Shown: positions 35,177 through 44,016 of the stretch, one piece after another
Position numbering within the stretch: the stretch's first letter is position 1
How the letters are laid out: the number at the start of each line of letters is the position of its first letter
Source: Xanthobacter autotrophicus
GTDB lineage: Bacteria; Pseudomonadota; Alphaproteobacteria; Rhizobiales; Xanthobacteraceae
NCBI RefSeq assembly: GCF_005871085.1
Contig: NZ_VAUP01000038.1
Span: forward strand, 124,001 to 188,000
Reading direction: 5' to 3'
Length of the DNA stretch: 64,000 nucleotides
Notes under the pieces: model-generated
Told to the model about the DNA's origin: nothing
The model's input: the letters and a program-made list of their open reading frames with translations, nothing else
Database searches by the model: none
Translations under genes and position numbers: made by a program

Positions 35177-36459
35177 GCGGAGAATTGGATCAGGCTTCGT
35201 CCCATAGGACCAACGCGAACCCTCCCCCAGCTGAGGCCGGATGTTTGCGGCCTCAGCTCGTGGAAACTGAGCTCGGCAACAGCCGAGTTCAGGCGGGAGA
35301 GGGAGCCTCGCCTGTACCCGACCCCGCCGGCTTCGGCGTCTATGTCCATTGGCCGTTCTGCAAGGCCAAGTGCCCCTATTGCGACTTCAACAGCCACGTC
35401 CGCCACGCCCCGCCGGACGAGGCGCGCTTCATCGCCGCCTTCCGCCGGGAGATCGCGCACATGCGCGCCTTGTCCGGCCCGAAGCAGGCGCAGACGGTGT
35501 TCTTCGGCGGCGGCACGCCCTCCCTCATGGCGCCGGCCACGGTGGGCGCCATCCTGGAGGCCATCGACGCCGCATGGCCACTGACGGCCGATGCCGAGGT
35601 GACGCTGGAGGCCAACCCCACCTCGGTGGAGGCGGAGCGTTTTGCCGGCTATGGCGCGGCGGGGGTCAACCGGGTGTCGCTGGGGGTGCAGGCGCTGGAC
35701 GATGCCGATTTGCAGGGCCTCGGCCGCATGCATTCGGTGGCCGAGGCGCTGGCGGCGGTGGCCATCGCCCGCCGGGCATTCGGGCGCGTCTCCTTCGACC
35801 TCATCTATGCCCGCCCGCGCCAGACCCCCGAACAGTGGGCGGCGGAGCTGAAGCGCGCCTTGGCGGAGGGCTGCGAGCATCTGTCCCTCTACCAGCTCAC
35901 GATCGAGCCCGGCACGCCGTTCGAGCGGCTGTATGGCGCCGGCAAGCTGATCCTGCCCGACGACGACATCTCCCGCGCCCTGTGGGACGTGACGCAGGAG
36001 GTGACGGCGCAGGCCGGCCTGCCCGCCTATGAGGTCTCCAACCACGCTCGTCCCGGCGCCGAGGCGCGGCACAACCAGATCTATTGGAGGTATGGCACCT
36101 ATGCCGGCATCGGCGCCGGCGCCCATGGCCGGCTGGTGGTGGATGGCACCCGGCGCGCCCTCTTCACCGAGCGCGCGCCGGAAGATTGGCTGGCGCGGGT
36201 GGAGGCGCACGGGCACGGCATCGTTTCCGACGAGGCCCTGTCGGCGGCGGAGCAGGCGGACGAAATGCTGCTCATGGGCCTGCGCCTGAAGGAGGGCGTG
36301 GACCTTGCCCGCCACGCCCGCCTCGGCGGACGGGTGGATGAGGCGCGCATCGCCGCGTTGGCGGCGGCGGGGTTCGTGACCCGCACCGGCGACCGGCTGG
36401 CGGTGACGCCGGCCGGCTTCCCGGTGCTGAATGCAGTGATCGCGCAGCTGGCGCAGTGA
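35173..36459 (+). CDS. hemW: HemW (radical SAM coproporphyrinogen oxidase-like, haem chaperone)
   Basis: The core begins at GFGVYVHWPFCKAKCPYCDF with the CxxxCxxC radical-SAM cluster motif, then FFGGGTPSLM, EANPTSVE, VNRVSLGVQALDD and the C-terminal HemN-like domain. HemW binds haem and delivers it to respiratory proteins. The start is unclear: a GTG overlapping the rdgB stop (35173), a TTG (35185) or a GTG (35260) are all in frame, and none has a well-placed ribosome site. Each adds an N-terminal stretch encoded by a palindromic repeat (35218-35307) that stays open in frame. With the 35173 start the protein has 428 residues. Confidence 0.9.
   Translation: MSGELDQASSHRTNANPPPAEAGCLRPQLVETELGNSRVQAGEGASPVPDPAGFGVYVHWPFCKAKCPYCDFNSHVRHAPPDEARFIAAFRREIAHMRALSGPKQAQTVFFGGGTPSLMAPATVGAILEAIDAAWPLTADAEVTLEANPTSVEAERFAGYGAAGVNRVSLGVQALDDADLQGLGRMHSVAEALAAVAIARRAFGRVSFDLIYARPRQTPEQWAAELKRALAEGCEHLSLYQLTIEPGTPFERLYGAGKLILPDDDISRALWDVTQEVTAQAGLPAYEVSNHARPGAEARHNQIYWRYGTYAGIGAGAHGRLVVDGTRRALFTERAPEDWLARVEAHGHGIVSDEALSAAEQADEMLLMGLRLKEGVDLARHARLGGRVDEARIAALAAAGFVTRTGDRLAVTPAGFPVLNAVIAQLAQ
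35218..35307. repeat. dispersed palindromic repeat inside the 5' end of hemW
   Basis: CCCTCCCCCAGCTGAGGCC and GGCGGGAGAGGGAGC form the ends. Inner hairpins are GAGGCCGGATGTTTGCGGCCTC and ACTCGG-CAACAG-CCGAGT. It closely matches the element at 80-181 near the window start. Read in the hemW frame it encodes PPPAEAGCLRP...GNSRVQAGEG without a stop. Confidence 0.85.
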
Positions 36460-36676
36460 GGCCGGCGCGGTTCACGCCTGCGGCGTTATGAGACCATCGG
36501 CCTCGGTCTTCGACCGATGCCATGTGGATCCTAGAGCCGGTTCCGGCAATAGCCGGAGCCGGGCGCCGCGAGGGCTTGGCCAGAGGCCCATGACGCAAGC
36601 TCATGAGCCTCTGGTATAAGGCTGGCACGTATAAAGGCGCGTGCGCCATGCGGCGCGCCGGTCCAACGAGGCGGAA

Positions 36677-37513
36677 ATGAGCGAGAGCGTGCTGAAATCC
36701 CTGTCCGGTCCCGTGGTGCTGCTGGGCGCCGGCAAGATGGGCGGGGCCATGCTGGAAGGCTGGCTGAAGCTGGGCCTGCCCGCCGACAAGGCCGTGGTGC
36801 TCGATCCGAACCTGCCGGCGGATGCCGCCGCCGCCCTGGCCGCGCGGGGCGTCGCCGTCAATCCTGCTCTCGCGGACATTCCGACACCCTCGGTGCTGCT
36901 GCTGGCGGTGAAGCCGCAGGTGGCGCCCGATGCGCTGCCGCCATTGGCGCCGCTGGTGGGGGCGGGGACGCTGGTGGTCTCCATCATGGCCGGGCGCACC
37001 CTCGCCTTCATGTCCGCCATCTTCGGCGCGGGGACGGCCATCGTCCGCTCCATTCCCAACACCCCGGCCGCCATCGGGCGAGGGGTGAGCGTCTGCGTGC
37101 CCGGGCCGAACGTGTCCGCCGCCCAGCGTGATCTCACCACTGCCCTGCTCGGCGCCATCGGCATCGTGGAATGGATCGACGACGAGGCGCTCATGGATGC
37201 AGCCACGGCCGTCTCCGGCTCCGGCCCCGCCTACGCCTTCCTGCTGGCGGAAGTGATGGCCCAGGCGGGCGCCGCCGCCGGCCTGCCGCCGGAGCTTGCC
37301 GCCCGCATCGCCCGCGCCACCGTCTCTGGAGCCGGCGCGCTCATGGACCAGTCGGAGCTTCCCGCCGCCACGCTGCGCCAGAACGTCACCTCGCCGGGCG
37401 GCACCACCGCGGCGGCCCTTGGGGTTCTGATGAACGACACCGCCGGTTTCGGCCCGCTGATGGTGGAAGCGGTTGCCGCCGCCACCCGAAGGGGCAAAGA
37501 ATTGGCGGGCTAG
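36677..37513 (+). CDS. proC: pyrroline-5-carboxylate reductase
   Basis: 278 residues from MSESVLKSL, with GAGGCGG just upstream. The Rossmann start is PVVLLGAGKMGGAMLEGW, then LLAVKPQV, IPNTPAAIGRGVS and the ProC signature SGSGPAYAFLLAEVMAQAG...TVSGAGALM, VTSPGGTTAAAL. It makes the last step of proline synthesis. A terminator-like structure follows its stop. Confidence 0.96.
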   Translation: MSESVLKSLSGPVVLLGAGKMGGAMLEGWLKLGLPADKAVVLDPNLPADAAAALAARGVAVNPALADIPTPSVLLLAVKPQVAPDALPPLAPLVGAGTLVVSIMAGRTLAFMSAIFGAGTAIVRSIPNTPAAIGRGVSVCVPGPNVSAAQRDLTTALLGAIGIVEWIDDEALMDAATAVSGSGPAYAFLLAEVMAQAGAAAGLPPELAARIARATVSGAGALMDQSELPAATLRQNVTSPGGTTAAALGVLMNDTAGFGPLMVEAVAAATRRGKELAG

Positions 37514-37516
37514 GGC

Positions 37517-37569
37517 ACGCGCCGCTCAGATTGCGGAGCAATCCGAGTGGATGACGCGTTCTCTTTTTT
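37517..37569 (+). terminator. intrinsic terminator after proC
   Basis: ACGCG...CGCGT enclose a second stem (CTCAGATTGC-GGA-GCAATCCGAG with one bulged base on each arm) and the structure is followed by TTCTCTTTTTT. It lies four bases after the proC stop on the plus strand. Confidence 0.6.
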
Positions 37570-37610
37570 AAGATCCAAGGCGCGCCGTTCCGATCGCCCG
37601 AGGAAAAGAC

Positions 37611-38294
37611 ATGACCTCCGAGACCACTCGCGACGCCTGCCTGCGCAGCTTCCTTGCCCTTCTGGCCGAGCGGCCGTTCACGCGCATCGCCCTCGGCGAC
37701 GTGGCGGAGCGCTGCGGCGTGTCGCTTGCCGAGATGCGGGCGTCCTACGCCTCGTCCCAGGATCTCCTCGCCGCCTTCTTCCGTTCGACCGACCGGCACG
37801 TGCTGTCGGAAGGCGGCCCGGATGCGGAGGATTTCGCCGGTGAGGGGCCCAAGGAGCGCCTGTTCGAGGTGCTGATGCGCCGGCTCGACGCACTGGAGCC
37901 GCACAGGGAGGCGGTGCGCTCGCTGCGCCGCTCCGCCCGGCGCGATCCGCTGCTGGCGCTCCACCTGCTGCGCCTGTCGGAAACATCCCAGCGCTGGATG
38001 GTGGCGTCGGCGGGCCTCGATTGCACCGGCCTTGCCGGCAGCATTCGGGCCAAGGGCCTCGCCGTGCTGTTCGCCCGCGTGCTGGATGTGTGGCTGGAGG
38101 ACGAGGATCCCGGCCTCGCCCGCACCATGGCGACCCTCGACCAGGAGCTGGAACGCGGGGCCAAGCTGCTCGGCATGCTGGACGACGTGGCCTATCTCGC
38201 CATCCCGTGGCGCAAGCGACGCGCCTCGGCCGCAACGGGGCAGGACAGGCCGGCCGGCGAGGCCGCGCCCGCCGCAGGCGAGCCGGCGGCCTGA
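37611..38294 (+). CDS. TetR-family transcriptional regulator
   Basis: 227 residues, GAGGAAAAG upstream of the ATG. The helix-turn-helix lies near residues 12-56 (FLALLAERPFTRIALGDVAERCG, MRASYASSQDLLAAFF). The C-terminal half is an all-helical ligand/dimer domain with DRHVLSEGG and RDPLLALHLLRL, and the end is low-complexity Ala/Gly/Pro. The COQ9-like C-terminal group of TetR proteins is one possible affiliation. Target unknown; the yaiI gene follows after 17 bases. Confidence 0.8.
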   Translation: MTSETTRDACLRSFLALLAERPFTRIALGDVAERCGVSLAEMRASYASSQDLLAAFFRSTDRHVLSEGGPDAEDFAGEGPKERLFEVLMRRLDALEPHREAVRSLRRSARRDPLLALHLLRLSETSQRWMVASAGLDCTGLAGSIRAKGLAVLFARVLDVWLEDEDPGLARTMATLDQELERGAKLLGMLDDVAYLAIPWRKRRASAATGQDRPAGEAAPAAGEPAA

Positions 38295-38311
38295 CATGAG
38301 CCAGGCCGCCC

Positions 38312-38806
38312 ATGCGTGACGCCCCCATCGCCCTTTACATCGACGCCGACGCCTGCCCGGTGAAGGAGGAGGCCTACAAGGTCGCCTTCCGCCATAGCCT
38401 CAAGGTCTTCGTGGTGGCCAACACCCCCATCGCGGTGCCGCGCCATCCTTTGGTGGAGCGGGTGACCGTGCCGGCGGGGCCGGACGCGGCCGACGACTTC
38501 ATTGCCGGCCGCGCCGTCCGGGGCGACGTGGTGGTGACCACTGACGTGCCGTTGGCTGCCCGCTGCGTCGCCGCCGGGGCGGACGTGATCGCCCCCAACG
38601 GACGGCCGTTCACCCGCGATTCCATCGGCATGGCGCTGGCCACCCGCAACCTGATGGAGGATTTGCGCTCGGCCGGCGCGGTCACCAGCGGGCCGAAGCC
38701 CTTCGGCCCGCGCGACCGCTCGGCCTTCCTCTCGGCCCTCGACCTGGCCATCGTGCGCCTGAAGCGGGCGGGCTTTGCCACCGGAACGCCGGGGCAGGAC
38801 GGCTGA
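38312..38806 (+). CDS. yaiI: YaiI/YqxD (DUF188) family protein
   Basis: 164 residues. The family pattern is clear: [18 protein letters not shown] at the start, then [27 protein letters not shown] and [18 protein letters not shown]-like nuclease fold has been suggested for the family, with acidic residues in DADACP and TTDVPL, but its function is not established. It follows the TetR gene closely and may share its transcript. Confidence 0.9.
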   Translation: MRDAPIALYIDADACPVKEEAYKVAFRHSLKVFVVANTPIAVPRHPLVERVTVPAGPDAADDFIAGRAVRGDVVVTTDVPLAARCVAAGADVIAPNGRPFTRDSIGMALATRNLMEDLRSAGAVTSGPKPFGPRDRSAFLSALDLAIVRLKRAGFATGTPGQDG

Positions 38807-38848
38807 GCGCCTGTTTGGAAACTCAAAAGAGTATAATCGCGATCACCC

Positions 38849-38957
38849 CGTCATGCCCGGGCTTGACCCGGGCATCCACGCCGAACCGCTTGAGACAGCG
38901 TTGGAAAGCCGTTCGCAGCCTGTCCGCGTGGATGGCCGGGACAAGCCCGGCCATGAC
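38849..38957. repeat. second family of intergenic palindromic repeat
   Basis: CGTCATGCCCGGGCTTGACC...GGGCATCCACG and the mirror half CGTGGATGGCCGGGACAAGC...CCGGCCATGAC form a long imperfect palindrome between yaiI and cowN. The sequence type is widespread in Bradyrhizobium-like genomes by general knowledge. Only one copy is seen here. Confidence 0.75.
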
Positions 38958-39005
38958 AGTGGGAGAGCGGCTGCATGGGCTGCAAGCGCCCATCTGGGCC
39001 GAGGC

Positions 39006-39347
39006 TCAGAAACACTCCTCCTCCAGCCGCTTGAGGTCGGCGAGAGCGATCTCGTCCTCCTGCTCCTCGAACAGGTCGACCATGTAATAGACATGGGAGT
39101 GGAGCAGCAGCAGCTTGTCGCAGATCGTTGCCGCGCCTGCCTCCGCCGCCTCGAGACGCGCCTTGAAGCGGTCCCAGAAGGCGTTGCCGTGGGCCGGATC
39201 GTCGATATAGCGATAAAGGTGCGCCAGCACGCGGCGCATGTTGCCTTCGAAATCGATGCCCTGGAAGGTCAGGTAGCGGTCGGGCTGCTCAAGCTCGAAA
39301 TGCAAGGCCGGGAAGCCGGCGGTGGGCTGGTCCATCTGTGTCCCCAT
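39006..39347 (-). CDS. cowN: CowN, N2-fixation sustaining protein (CO protection of nitrogenase)
   Basis: 113 residues. The family core is unmistakable: [51 protein letters not shown] and the ending LKRLEEECF. CowN lets nitrogenase work in the presence of carbon monoxide. It has a longer N-terminus than the short CowN proteins (about 20 extra residues) and a small insert ([12 protein letters not shown]). The start at 39347 gives MGTQMDQ; the second Met at 39335 is also possible. The gene upstream encodes an RcoM-like CO sensor. Confidence 0.9.
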   Translation of the reverse strand: MGTQMDQPTAGFPALHFELEQPDRYLTFQGIDFEGNMRRVLAHLYRYIDDPAHGNAFWDRFKARLEAAEAGAATICDKLLLLHSHVYYMVDLFEEQEDEIALADLKRLEEECF

Positions 39348-39430
39348 GTTCAGCGCCGGACGGCGTCTTGAGGGGACGGTGCGCGGCGCAGGGGCGCCCT
39401 TCAATCGACAAGGCGCGACCCACGGGGGTC

Positions 39431-39465
39431 CTGCACCAACGGCATCCCGGCTGCACGAACGGCAT
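39431..39465. promoter_or_regulatory. direct repeats upstream of cowN, candidate LytTR/RcoM site
   Basis: CTGCACCAACGGCAT (39431-39445) and CTGCACGAACGGCAT (39451-39465) match at 14 of 15 bases with a 20-base period, about two helical turns. They lie 84-118 bases upstream of the cowN start. LytTR proteins bind tandem direct repeats of about this spacing, so this is the likely operator for the adjacent regulator. Confidence 0.55.
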
Positions 39466-39487
39466 TGGCTGTCTCGCACAGGCCGCG

Positions 39488-40297
39488 TCAAACCGCCAGA
39501 AGCCGGCGGATCGCCTCCACCTTGCCGCGGCTTACCGGCACGCGGGTCCGGGCGGTGTCGGCCATCACCAGATGCCAGGCGCCGTCCTCGCGGGTGGCGG
39601 CGCGCACATGGCGGATATTGACCAGGTAGCGCCGGTGGACGCGCACGAACAGCGCCGGATCCAGCCGCCGCTCCAGATCCGCCAGCGGGCGCGGGCAGAA
39701 GGCGGAGAAGTGGAGGGTGCGCGCCTCCGCATAATGGCCCTGGGCCACCAGGCACACCACCTCGTTGACGTCGATGAGGCTGATGAGGTCGCCCTTGCCC
39801 TGCACCAGCGGCAGCTTCATGAGCGGGCACAGGGCCTTCATGGCCGCTTCCCCGGCCACGGCGAGGCCCTCCACCGCCAGCGCGTCGGCATCGTCCGCCC
39901 GGGTCCGGCCCATCACCGGGGCTTCCGCCAAAGCGTGGATCATCATGCAGAAGCCCTCCACCGGCCCGTCCGGGCTCTCCTCCAGCCGGCTGATCTTGGC
40001 GATGAGGCTGCCCATGGCGGTGGTGACCACCAGCGATGAGGTGCCATCCGCCGAGGTTCGCGCCCGCTCGATGAGGAAGGCGACCTTCTCCCGCGCCTCA
40101 TCGGGGTGGAGGGAGAGGATATCCACGCCCGCCAGCTTTTGCCCCGGCGGGGCCAGCAGGCGCATGGCCACCGGGTTCACCGAGCGGATGGTGAGGTCGG
40201 CATTCAGCAGCACCACGCCCACGGGCGTGCGCTGCAGGCGATATTCGAAAGATTGGGCGGCCGGCGACGAAGGGCGTGCGGCTTGTGTCTCGGCCAT
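39488..40297 (-). CDS. rcoM: RcoM-like CO-sensing transcription regulator (PAS-LytTR)
   Basis: 269 residues from MAETQAARP (a longer start at 40345 is possible). The PAS domain begins at [19 protein letters not shown] and holds His64 ([10 protein letters not shown]) and Met95 ([10 protein letters not shown]), 31 residues apart; RcoM proteins use His74 and Met104 as haem ligands, 30 apart. The C-terminal LytTR domain (about 165-269) has [15 protein letters not shown]. RcoM is a one-component haem sensor that activates genes when CO binds. Sitting directly upstream of cowN on the same strand, it should induce cowN under CO. Haem binding is inferred. Confidence 0.8.
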   Translation of the reverse strand: MAETQAARPSSPAAQSFEYRLQRTPVGVVLLNADLTIRSVNPVAMRLLAPPGQKLAGVDILSLHPDEAREKVAFLIERARTSADGTSSLVVTTAMGSLIAKISRLEESPDGPVEGFCMMIHALAEAPVMGRTRADDADALAVEGLAVAGEAAMKALCPLMKLPLVQGKGDLISLIDVNEVVCLVAQGHYAEARTLHFSAFCPRPLADLERRLDPALFVRVHRRYLVNIRHVRAATREDGAWHLVMADTARTRVPVSRGKVEAIRRLLAV

Positions 40298-40634
40298 GGT
40301 CCGCGATCTTGCTCCCGATCCCTGCCCGCATCGGGGCACCGCCACCTTATAGAGCTTTGCGCCGGACTTCTTCCGGCAGAAAGCCGGTTTGCATGCGGGA
40401 GGCGCGGCGCGGGAGCTGCGGCGTCGGCCTGCCGGCCACCCTGATCTTCGGCCCGTGCCGGGACGGTTTCACTCGATCGCCGCGCGGCCCCTGCTATTGT
40501 GCAGCCTCACGCGCCCCCAAGCGCATCGATTGGCGCGAAGGCCCTTGAATCGCCGCGTTTGCCACGATGAAGCCGCATGGGTACTTTACGCGCCCTTTTG
40601 CCGGCACGCCGGCTCATCGCAAGTCGCGGACCCC
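40298..40634. other. intergenic region between rcoM and the yfgM-like gene
   Basis: A 337-base divergent gap that must hold promoters for both genes. I see no convincing promoter boxes, repeat, RNA gene or conserved small reading frame in it. If rcoM starts at 40345, the gap shrinks to 289 bases. Confidence 0.4.
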
Positions 40635-41348
40635 ATGACCGATATTTTTCACGAGATCGAGGAAGACCTCCGGCGCGAGCGCCTGCGCAAGCTGTGGGAC
40701 CGCTTTGGCGGGCTCATCATTGCCGCCATCGTGCTGGTGGTCGTGGGCGCGGGCGGCTGGAGCGGATACAAATACTGGCGGCACCAGCAGGCGGTGGCGG
40801 CGAGCACCGCCTTCCAGTCCGCCGTGAGCCTGTTTGACGAAGGCAAGATGCAGGAGGCGGAGACCGCCTTCGGTGCCCTCGCCAAGGACGGTCCGGCCGG
40901 CTACCGCACTCTGGCCCTGTTCCGGGGCGCGGCAGCAGCGGCCGCGCGGGACAAGGCCGCCGGCGTCGCCGCCTTCGACGCCATCGCCGCTGACGCAAGC
41001 CTGCCCGCGCTGGTGCGCGAGCTGGCCCAGCTGCGCGCCGCGCTGATTCTCGTGGATACGTCCAGCCTCGCCGACGTGAAGCAGCGGGTGGCCGCCATCG
41101 CCGCCGGCACCGGGCCGCTGCGCAATTCCGCCCGCGAGGCGCTGGCGCTGGCGGAACTGAAGGCCGGCGATGCCGCCGCCGCCAACAAGACCGCCACCGA
41201 CATCACCTCCGACAGCGAGACCCCGCCGGGCGTGCGCTCCCGCGCGGAACTGATCCGCCGCCTCACTGCCGGCACCGGATCCGAGCCAGCCGCGCCCGAA
41301 TCGGCAGCGCCCACCCCCGCCGCCCCCGGCGGCGCGGCCACCCAATGA
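40635..41348 (+). CDS. YfgM-like tetratricopeptide membrane protein
   Basis: 237 residues. A short cytoplasmic N-terminus (MTDIFHEIEEDLRRERLRKL), one membrane helix (GLIIAAIVLVVVGAGGWSGY) and a periplasmic TPR-like domain with AVSLFDEGKMQEAETAFGAL; the tail is Ala/Pro-rich. YfgM-type proteins assist the Sec/BAM export machinery. In many Proteobacteria the gene precedes bamB and der; here a short lipoprotein gene takes the bamB place. Confidence 0.85.
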   Translation: MTDIFHEIEEDLRRERLRKLWDRFGGLIIAAIVLVVVGAGGWSGYKYWRHQQAVAASTAFQSAVSLFDEGKMQEAETAFGALAKDGPAGYRTLALFRGAAAAAARDKAAGVAAFDAIAADASLPALVRELAQLRAALILVDTSSLADVKQRVAAIAAGTGPLRNSAREALALAELKAGDAAAANKTATDITSDSETPPGVRSRAELIRRLTAGTGSEPAAPESAAPTPAAPGGAATQ

Positions 41349-41358
41349 GGACCCGCCG

Positions 41359-41622
41359 ATGACGAATGACAGTCGCGTTTTCAGGTCGGTCAAGCTGGCA
41401 CTGGGCCTCGGTCTGGCGCTCGCCGCCACCGGCTGCGAGGCCCTCGACAAGTTCAACCCGTTCGACCAGCCCAAGAAGCCGCTGTCGGGCACCCGTCAGC
41501 CGGTGTTCCCCACCGGCGTGCCCGGCGTGGACTATGGCACGCCCCTCGGCCAGCCGAGCAACGCCAACGTCTCCGTCGACCAGCTTCCGCCGCCGCCCCA
41601 GGGCGGCCAGCAGCAACGCTGA
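41359..41622 (+). CDS. small lipoprotein in the bamB position
   Basis: 87 residues. A signal peptide ends in the lipobox LAATGC, so Cys26 would be lipidated. The mature part, EALDKFNPFDQPKKPLSG and VFPTG, resembles the extreme N-terminus of alphaproteobacterial BamB proteins (F-N-P-F..K..L-G-x-R), but the beta-propeller that should follow is absent and the end is Pro/Gln-rich. Between yfgM-like and der, exactly where bamB usually sits. Either a truncated bamB or an unrelated lipoprotein; no frameshifted remainder is visible downstream. Confidence 0.75.
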   Translation: MTNDSRVFRSVKLALGLGLALAATGCEALDKFNPFDQPKKPLSGTRQPVFPTGVPGVDYGTPLGQPSNANVSVDQLPPPPQGGQQQR

Positions 41623-41679
41623 CCCCTTTCTCGACCTGACCGGCCGGACGTTCGCAAGCTCGGCCAAAGAGCCCATTTC

Positions 41680-43053
41680 ATGACCTTTTCCCTGGCCATC
41701 GTCGGGCGTCCGAACGTCGGCAAGTCCACCCTCTTCAACCGCCTCGTGGGCAAGAAGCTCGCGCTGGTGGACGATCGTCCCGGCGTCACCCGCGACCGGC
41801 GGGAAGGGGATGCGCGCCTCGGCGACCTCTCCTTCCGCATCGTCGATACCGCCGGCCTCGAGGAGGCGGACGCCGCGAGCCTTGAAGGCCGCATGCGCGC
41901 CCAGACCGAGGCCGCGATCGGCCATGCCGACGCCATCCTGTTCATGATCGACGCCCGCATCGGCCTCACCCCCACCGACCGGGCCTTCGCCGACCTCGTG
42001 CGCAAGTGCGGCAAGCCGGTGATCCTGCTCGCCAACAAGAGCGAGGGGCGCGGCGGCGAGGCGGGGACCCTTGAGGCATTCGCCCTCGGCCTCGGCACGC
42101 CGCTGCCGTTCTCCGCCGAGCACGGCGAGGGCCTGTCCGACCTCTACGACGCCATCTGCGACGCCCTGCCGGAACAGACCCAGCCCGAGCCGGAGGAAGA
42201 CGAGGACGCCGACGCCGAGCTTGAGGAGGATGCGGACGACAAGCCGCGCCGTCCCATCAAGGTGACGGTGCTGGGCCGGCCCAACGCCGGCAAATCCACC
42301 CTCATCAACCGCCTTCTGGGCGAGGACCGGCTGCTCACCGGCCCGGAGGCCGGCATCACCCGCGATTCCATCTCGGTGGAAGTGACCTATGCCGGCACCA
42401 AGCTGGAGGTGTTCGACACTGCCGGCCTGCGCAAACGCGCGCGCATCGAGGACAAGCTGGAGAAGCTCTCCGCCGCCGATGCCCTGCGCGCCATGAAGTT
42501 CGCGGAGGTGGTGGTGCTGCTGGTGGATGCCACCCATCCCTTCGAGGAACAGGACCTGCGCATCGCCGACCTGGTGGCGCGGGAGGGGCGGGCCCTTGTC
42601 ATCGGCTACAACAAGTCGGACCTCGTCGCCCGCGGCGGCCTCATCACCCGCCTGCGCGAGGATGTGGACCGGCTGCTGCCGCAGGTGAAGGGCGTGCCCA
42701 TCGTGCCGGTGTCGGGGCTCATGGGCCATGGGCTGGACAAGCTGGTGGCCGCCATCTCCTCCGCCCACAAGGTGTGGAACAAGCGCGTCGCCACCAATCC
42801 GCTGAACCGCTTCCTGCAGCAGGTCACCGACAATCATCCGCCGCCGGCGGTGTCGGGCCGGCGCATCAAGCTGCGCTACATGACCCAGCCCAAGGCGCGG
42901 CCGCCGTCCTTCGTGCTGTTCTGTTCGCGCACCGATGCGGTGCCGGAGAGCTATATCCGCTATCTGGTCAATGGCCTGCGCGAGACCTTCGACCTGCCGG
43001 GCGTGCCGATCCGCCTGACGCTGCGGGAGAAGGGCAATCCCTACGCGGATTGA
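41680..43053 (+). CDS. der: ribosome-associated GTPase Der (EngA)
   Basis: 457 residues with two tandem GTPase domains and a C-terminal KH-like domain. First P-loop GRPNVGKST with DTAGLEE and NKSE; second P-loop GRPNAGKST with [11 protein letters not shown] and NKSD. An acidic linker (about 165-185, rich in Glu/Asp) joins the two. The end [17 protein letters not shown] is typical. Der is essential for 50S assembly. Last gene of the yfgM-like/lipoprotein/der group. Confidence 0.97.
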   Translation: MTFSLAIVGRPNVGKSTLFNRLVGKKLALVDDRPGVTRDRREGDARLGDLSFRIVDTAGLEEADAASLEGRMRAQTEAAIGHADAILFMIDARIGLTPTDRAFADLVRKCGKPVILLANKSEGRGGEAGTLEAFALGLGTPLPFSAEHGEGLSDLYDAICDALPEQTQPEPEEDEDADAELEEDADDKPRRPIKVTVLGRPNAGKSTLINRLLGEDRLLTGPEAGITRDSISVEVTYAGTKLEVFDTAGLRKRARIEDKLEKLSAADALRAMKFAEVVVLLVDATHPFEEQDLRIADLVAREGRALVIGYNKSDLVARGGLITRLREDVDRLLPQVKGVPIVPVSGLMGHGLDKLVAAISSAHKVWNKRVATNPLNRFLQQVTDNHPPPAVSGRRIKLRYMTQPKARPPSFVLFCSRTDAVPESYIRYLVNGLRETFDLPGVPIRLTLREKGNPYAD

Positions 43054-43196
43054 CCCGACGCAAGGCGTGATCCCACGCAGAAACCCCCGTCGCGGATTGC
43101 GCGCGGGGCGGGATGCGCCGGAGCTGAGCGGCTTTGTTATTCCGTAACGTAAGGATCAGGCAGCGGCCGGCGGGTGATCCGCGCCGGCCGTCTTGA

Positions 43197-43697
43197 TCAG
43201 GCCTCGCCTACCGTGTCGAACAGGGCGGTTTCCATGGCTTCCTTGGCCGTCTTGCCGGCCCAGACCACGAACTGGAACGCGGGATAATAGCGCTCCACCG
43301 CGTCGAGGGCGCCATCCAGGATGGCCGCGCACTGCCGGTCGGAGGCGGTGGCACCGCCCGCCAGCACCAGCGCGTAGCGGAACATGATCACGTTTTCCTG
43401 CGACCAGATGTCGAAATGGCCAAGCCACATCTGCTCGTTGACGAGGCCGAGGAGCTTGAGCACCTCGGCGCGGCGCCCATCGGGCACCTTGAAGTCAAAG
43501 GCACAGGCGAGATGCAGGGATTCCAGCTCGTCCATCCACTGGAACGAGACGTGGCAGTCCGTCCAGCGGCTGGTGAGCGAGAGGGTGATCTCGTCCTCGT
43601 CGGAGCGTTCGAACGACCAGTCATTGAGGGCAGCGAGCTGCTCCACAAGATCTACGGGGTTCGCCGGCGCTTCGGCTTCGATGTCGATGAGAGACAT
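43197..43697 (-). CDS. YbjN-domain protein
   Basis: 166 residues from MSLIDIEAEA. The YbjN pattern is seen in WTDCHVSFQWMDELESLHLAC, FDFKVPDGRRAEVLKLLGLVNEQ and GHFDIWSQENVIMFRYAL. These proteins are putative type III secretion-chaperone-like regulators of unknown role; in alphaproteobacteria they often neighbour proC, which here lies 6 kb away. The longer frame up to 43928 is rejected because residues before this Met show no domain. Confidence 0.85.
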   Translation of the reverse strand: MSLIDIEAEAPANPVDLVEQLAALNDWSFERSDEDEITLSLTSRWTDCHVSFQWMDELESLHLACAFDFKVPDGRRAEVLKLLGLVNEQMWLGHFDIWSQENVIMFRYALVLAGGATASDRQCAAILDGALDAVERYYPAFQFVVWAGKTAKEAMETALFDTVGEA

Positions 43698-44016
43698 GGC
43701 CTCGACCTCGCGGTGTGAGGAACGCGGAGAGGGTCGAACGCGGCACCTGCGCGTATCAGGCCATTTGGCGAACGAGGCCACGTGGCATGCGCGTCGCGGC
43801 GTGCCGGGCGGAGGCCCATCGCAGGTCATAACCCAAGATGGACTTCCTGGCGAGGCTGCGCCCCGTCGTACGCCAGATACGACGAACCGGCTCCGAATCG
43901 CCACGAAAATCAGTATATCGCGGGTCAAGATTGTCCCGCTACGACAGATTGTATCTTGTCTGGCCTGACACCACGGCTTTTTTGCGGTGCGGTAGGCCGA
44001 GACGATTTGTCGCTTG
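43698..44016. other. intergenic region upstream of the ybjN-like gene
   Basis: 319 bases between two minus-strand genes. It contains a less GC-rich patch near 43905-43965 with TATACT on the minus strand, which could be a -10 box for the ybjN-like gene; no matching -35 is convincing. No other structure was found. Confidence 0.35.

Noticed and set aside
39006-39830. Longer 274-codon version of cowN
   Set aside because: The extra upstream part overlaps rcoM on the same strand in another frame and has no CowN similarity; the family start fits 39347.
43900-43970. Sigma-70 promoter for the ybjN-like gene
   Set aside because: TATACT is present but no -35 box lies at an acceptable distance; kept only as a remark.
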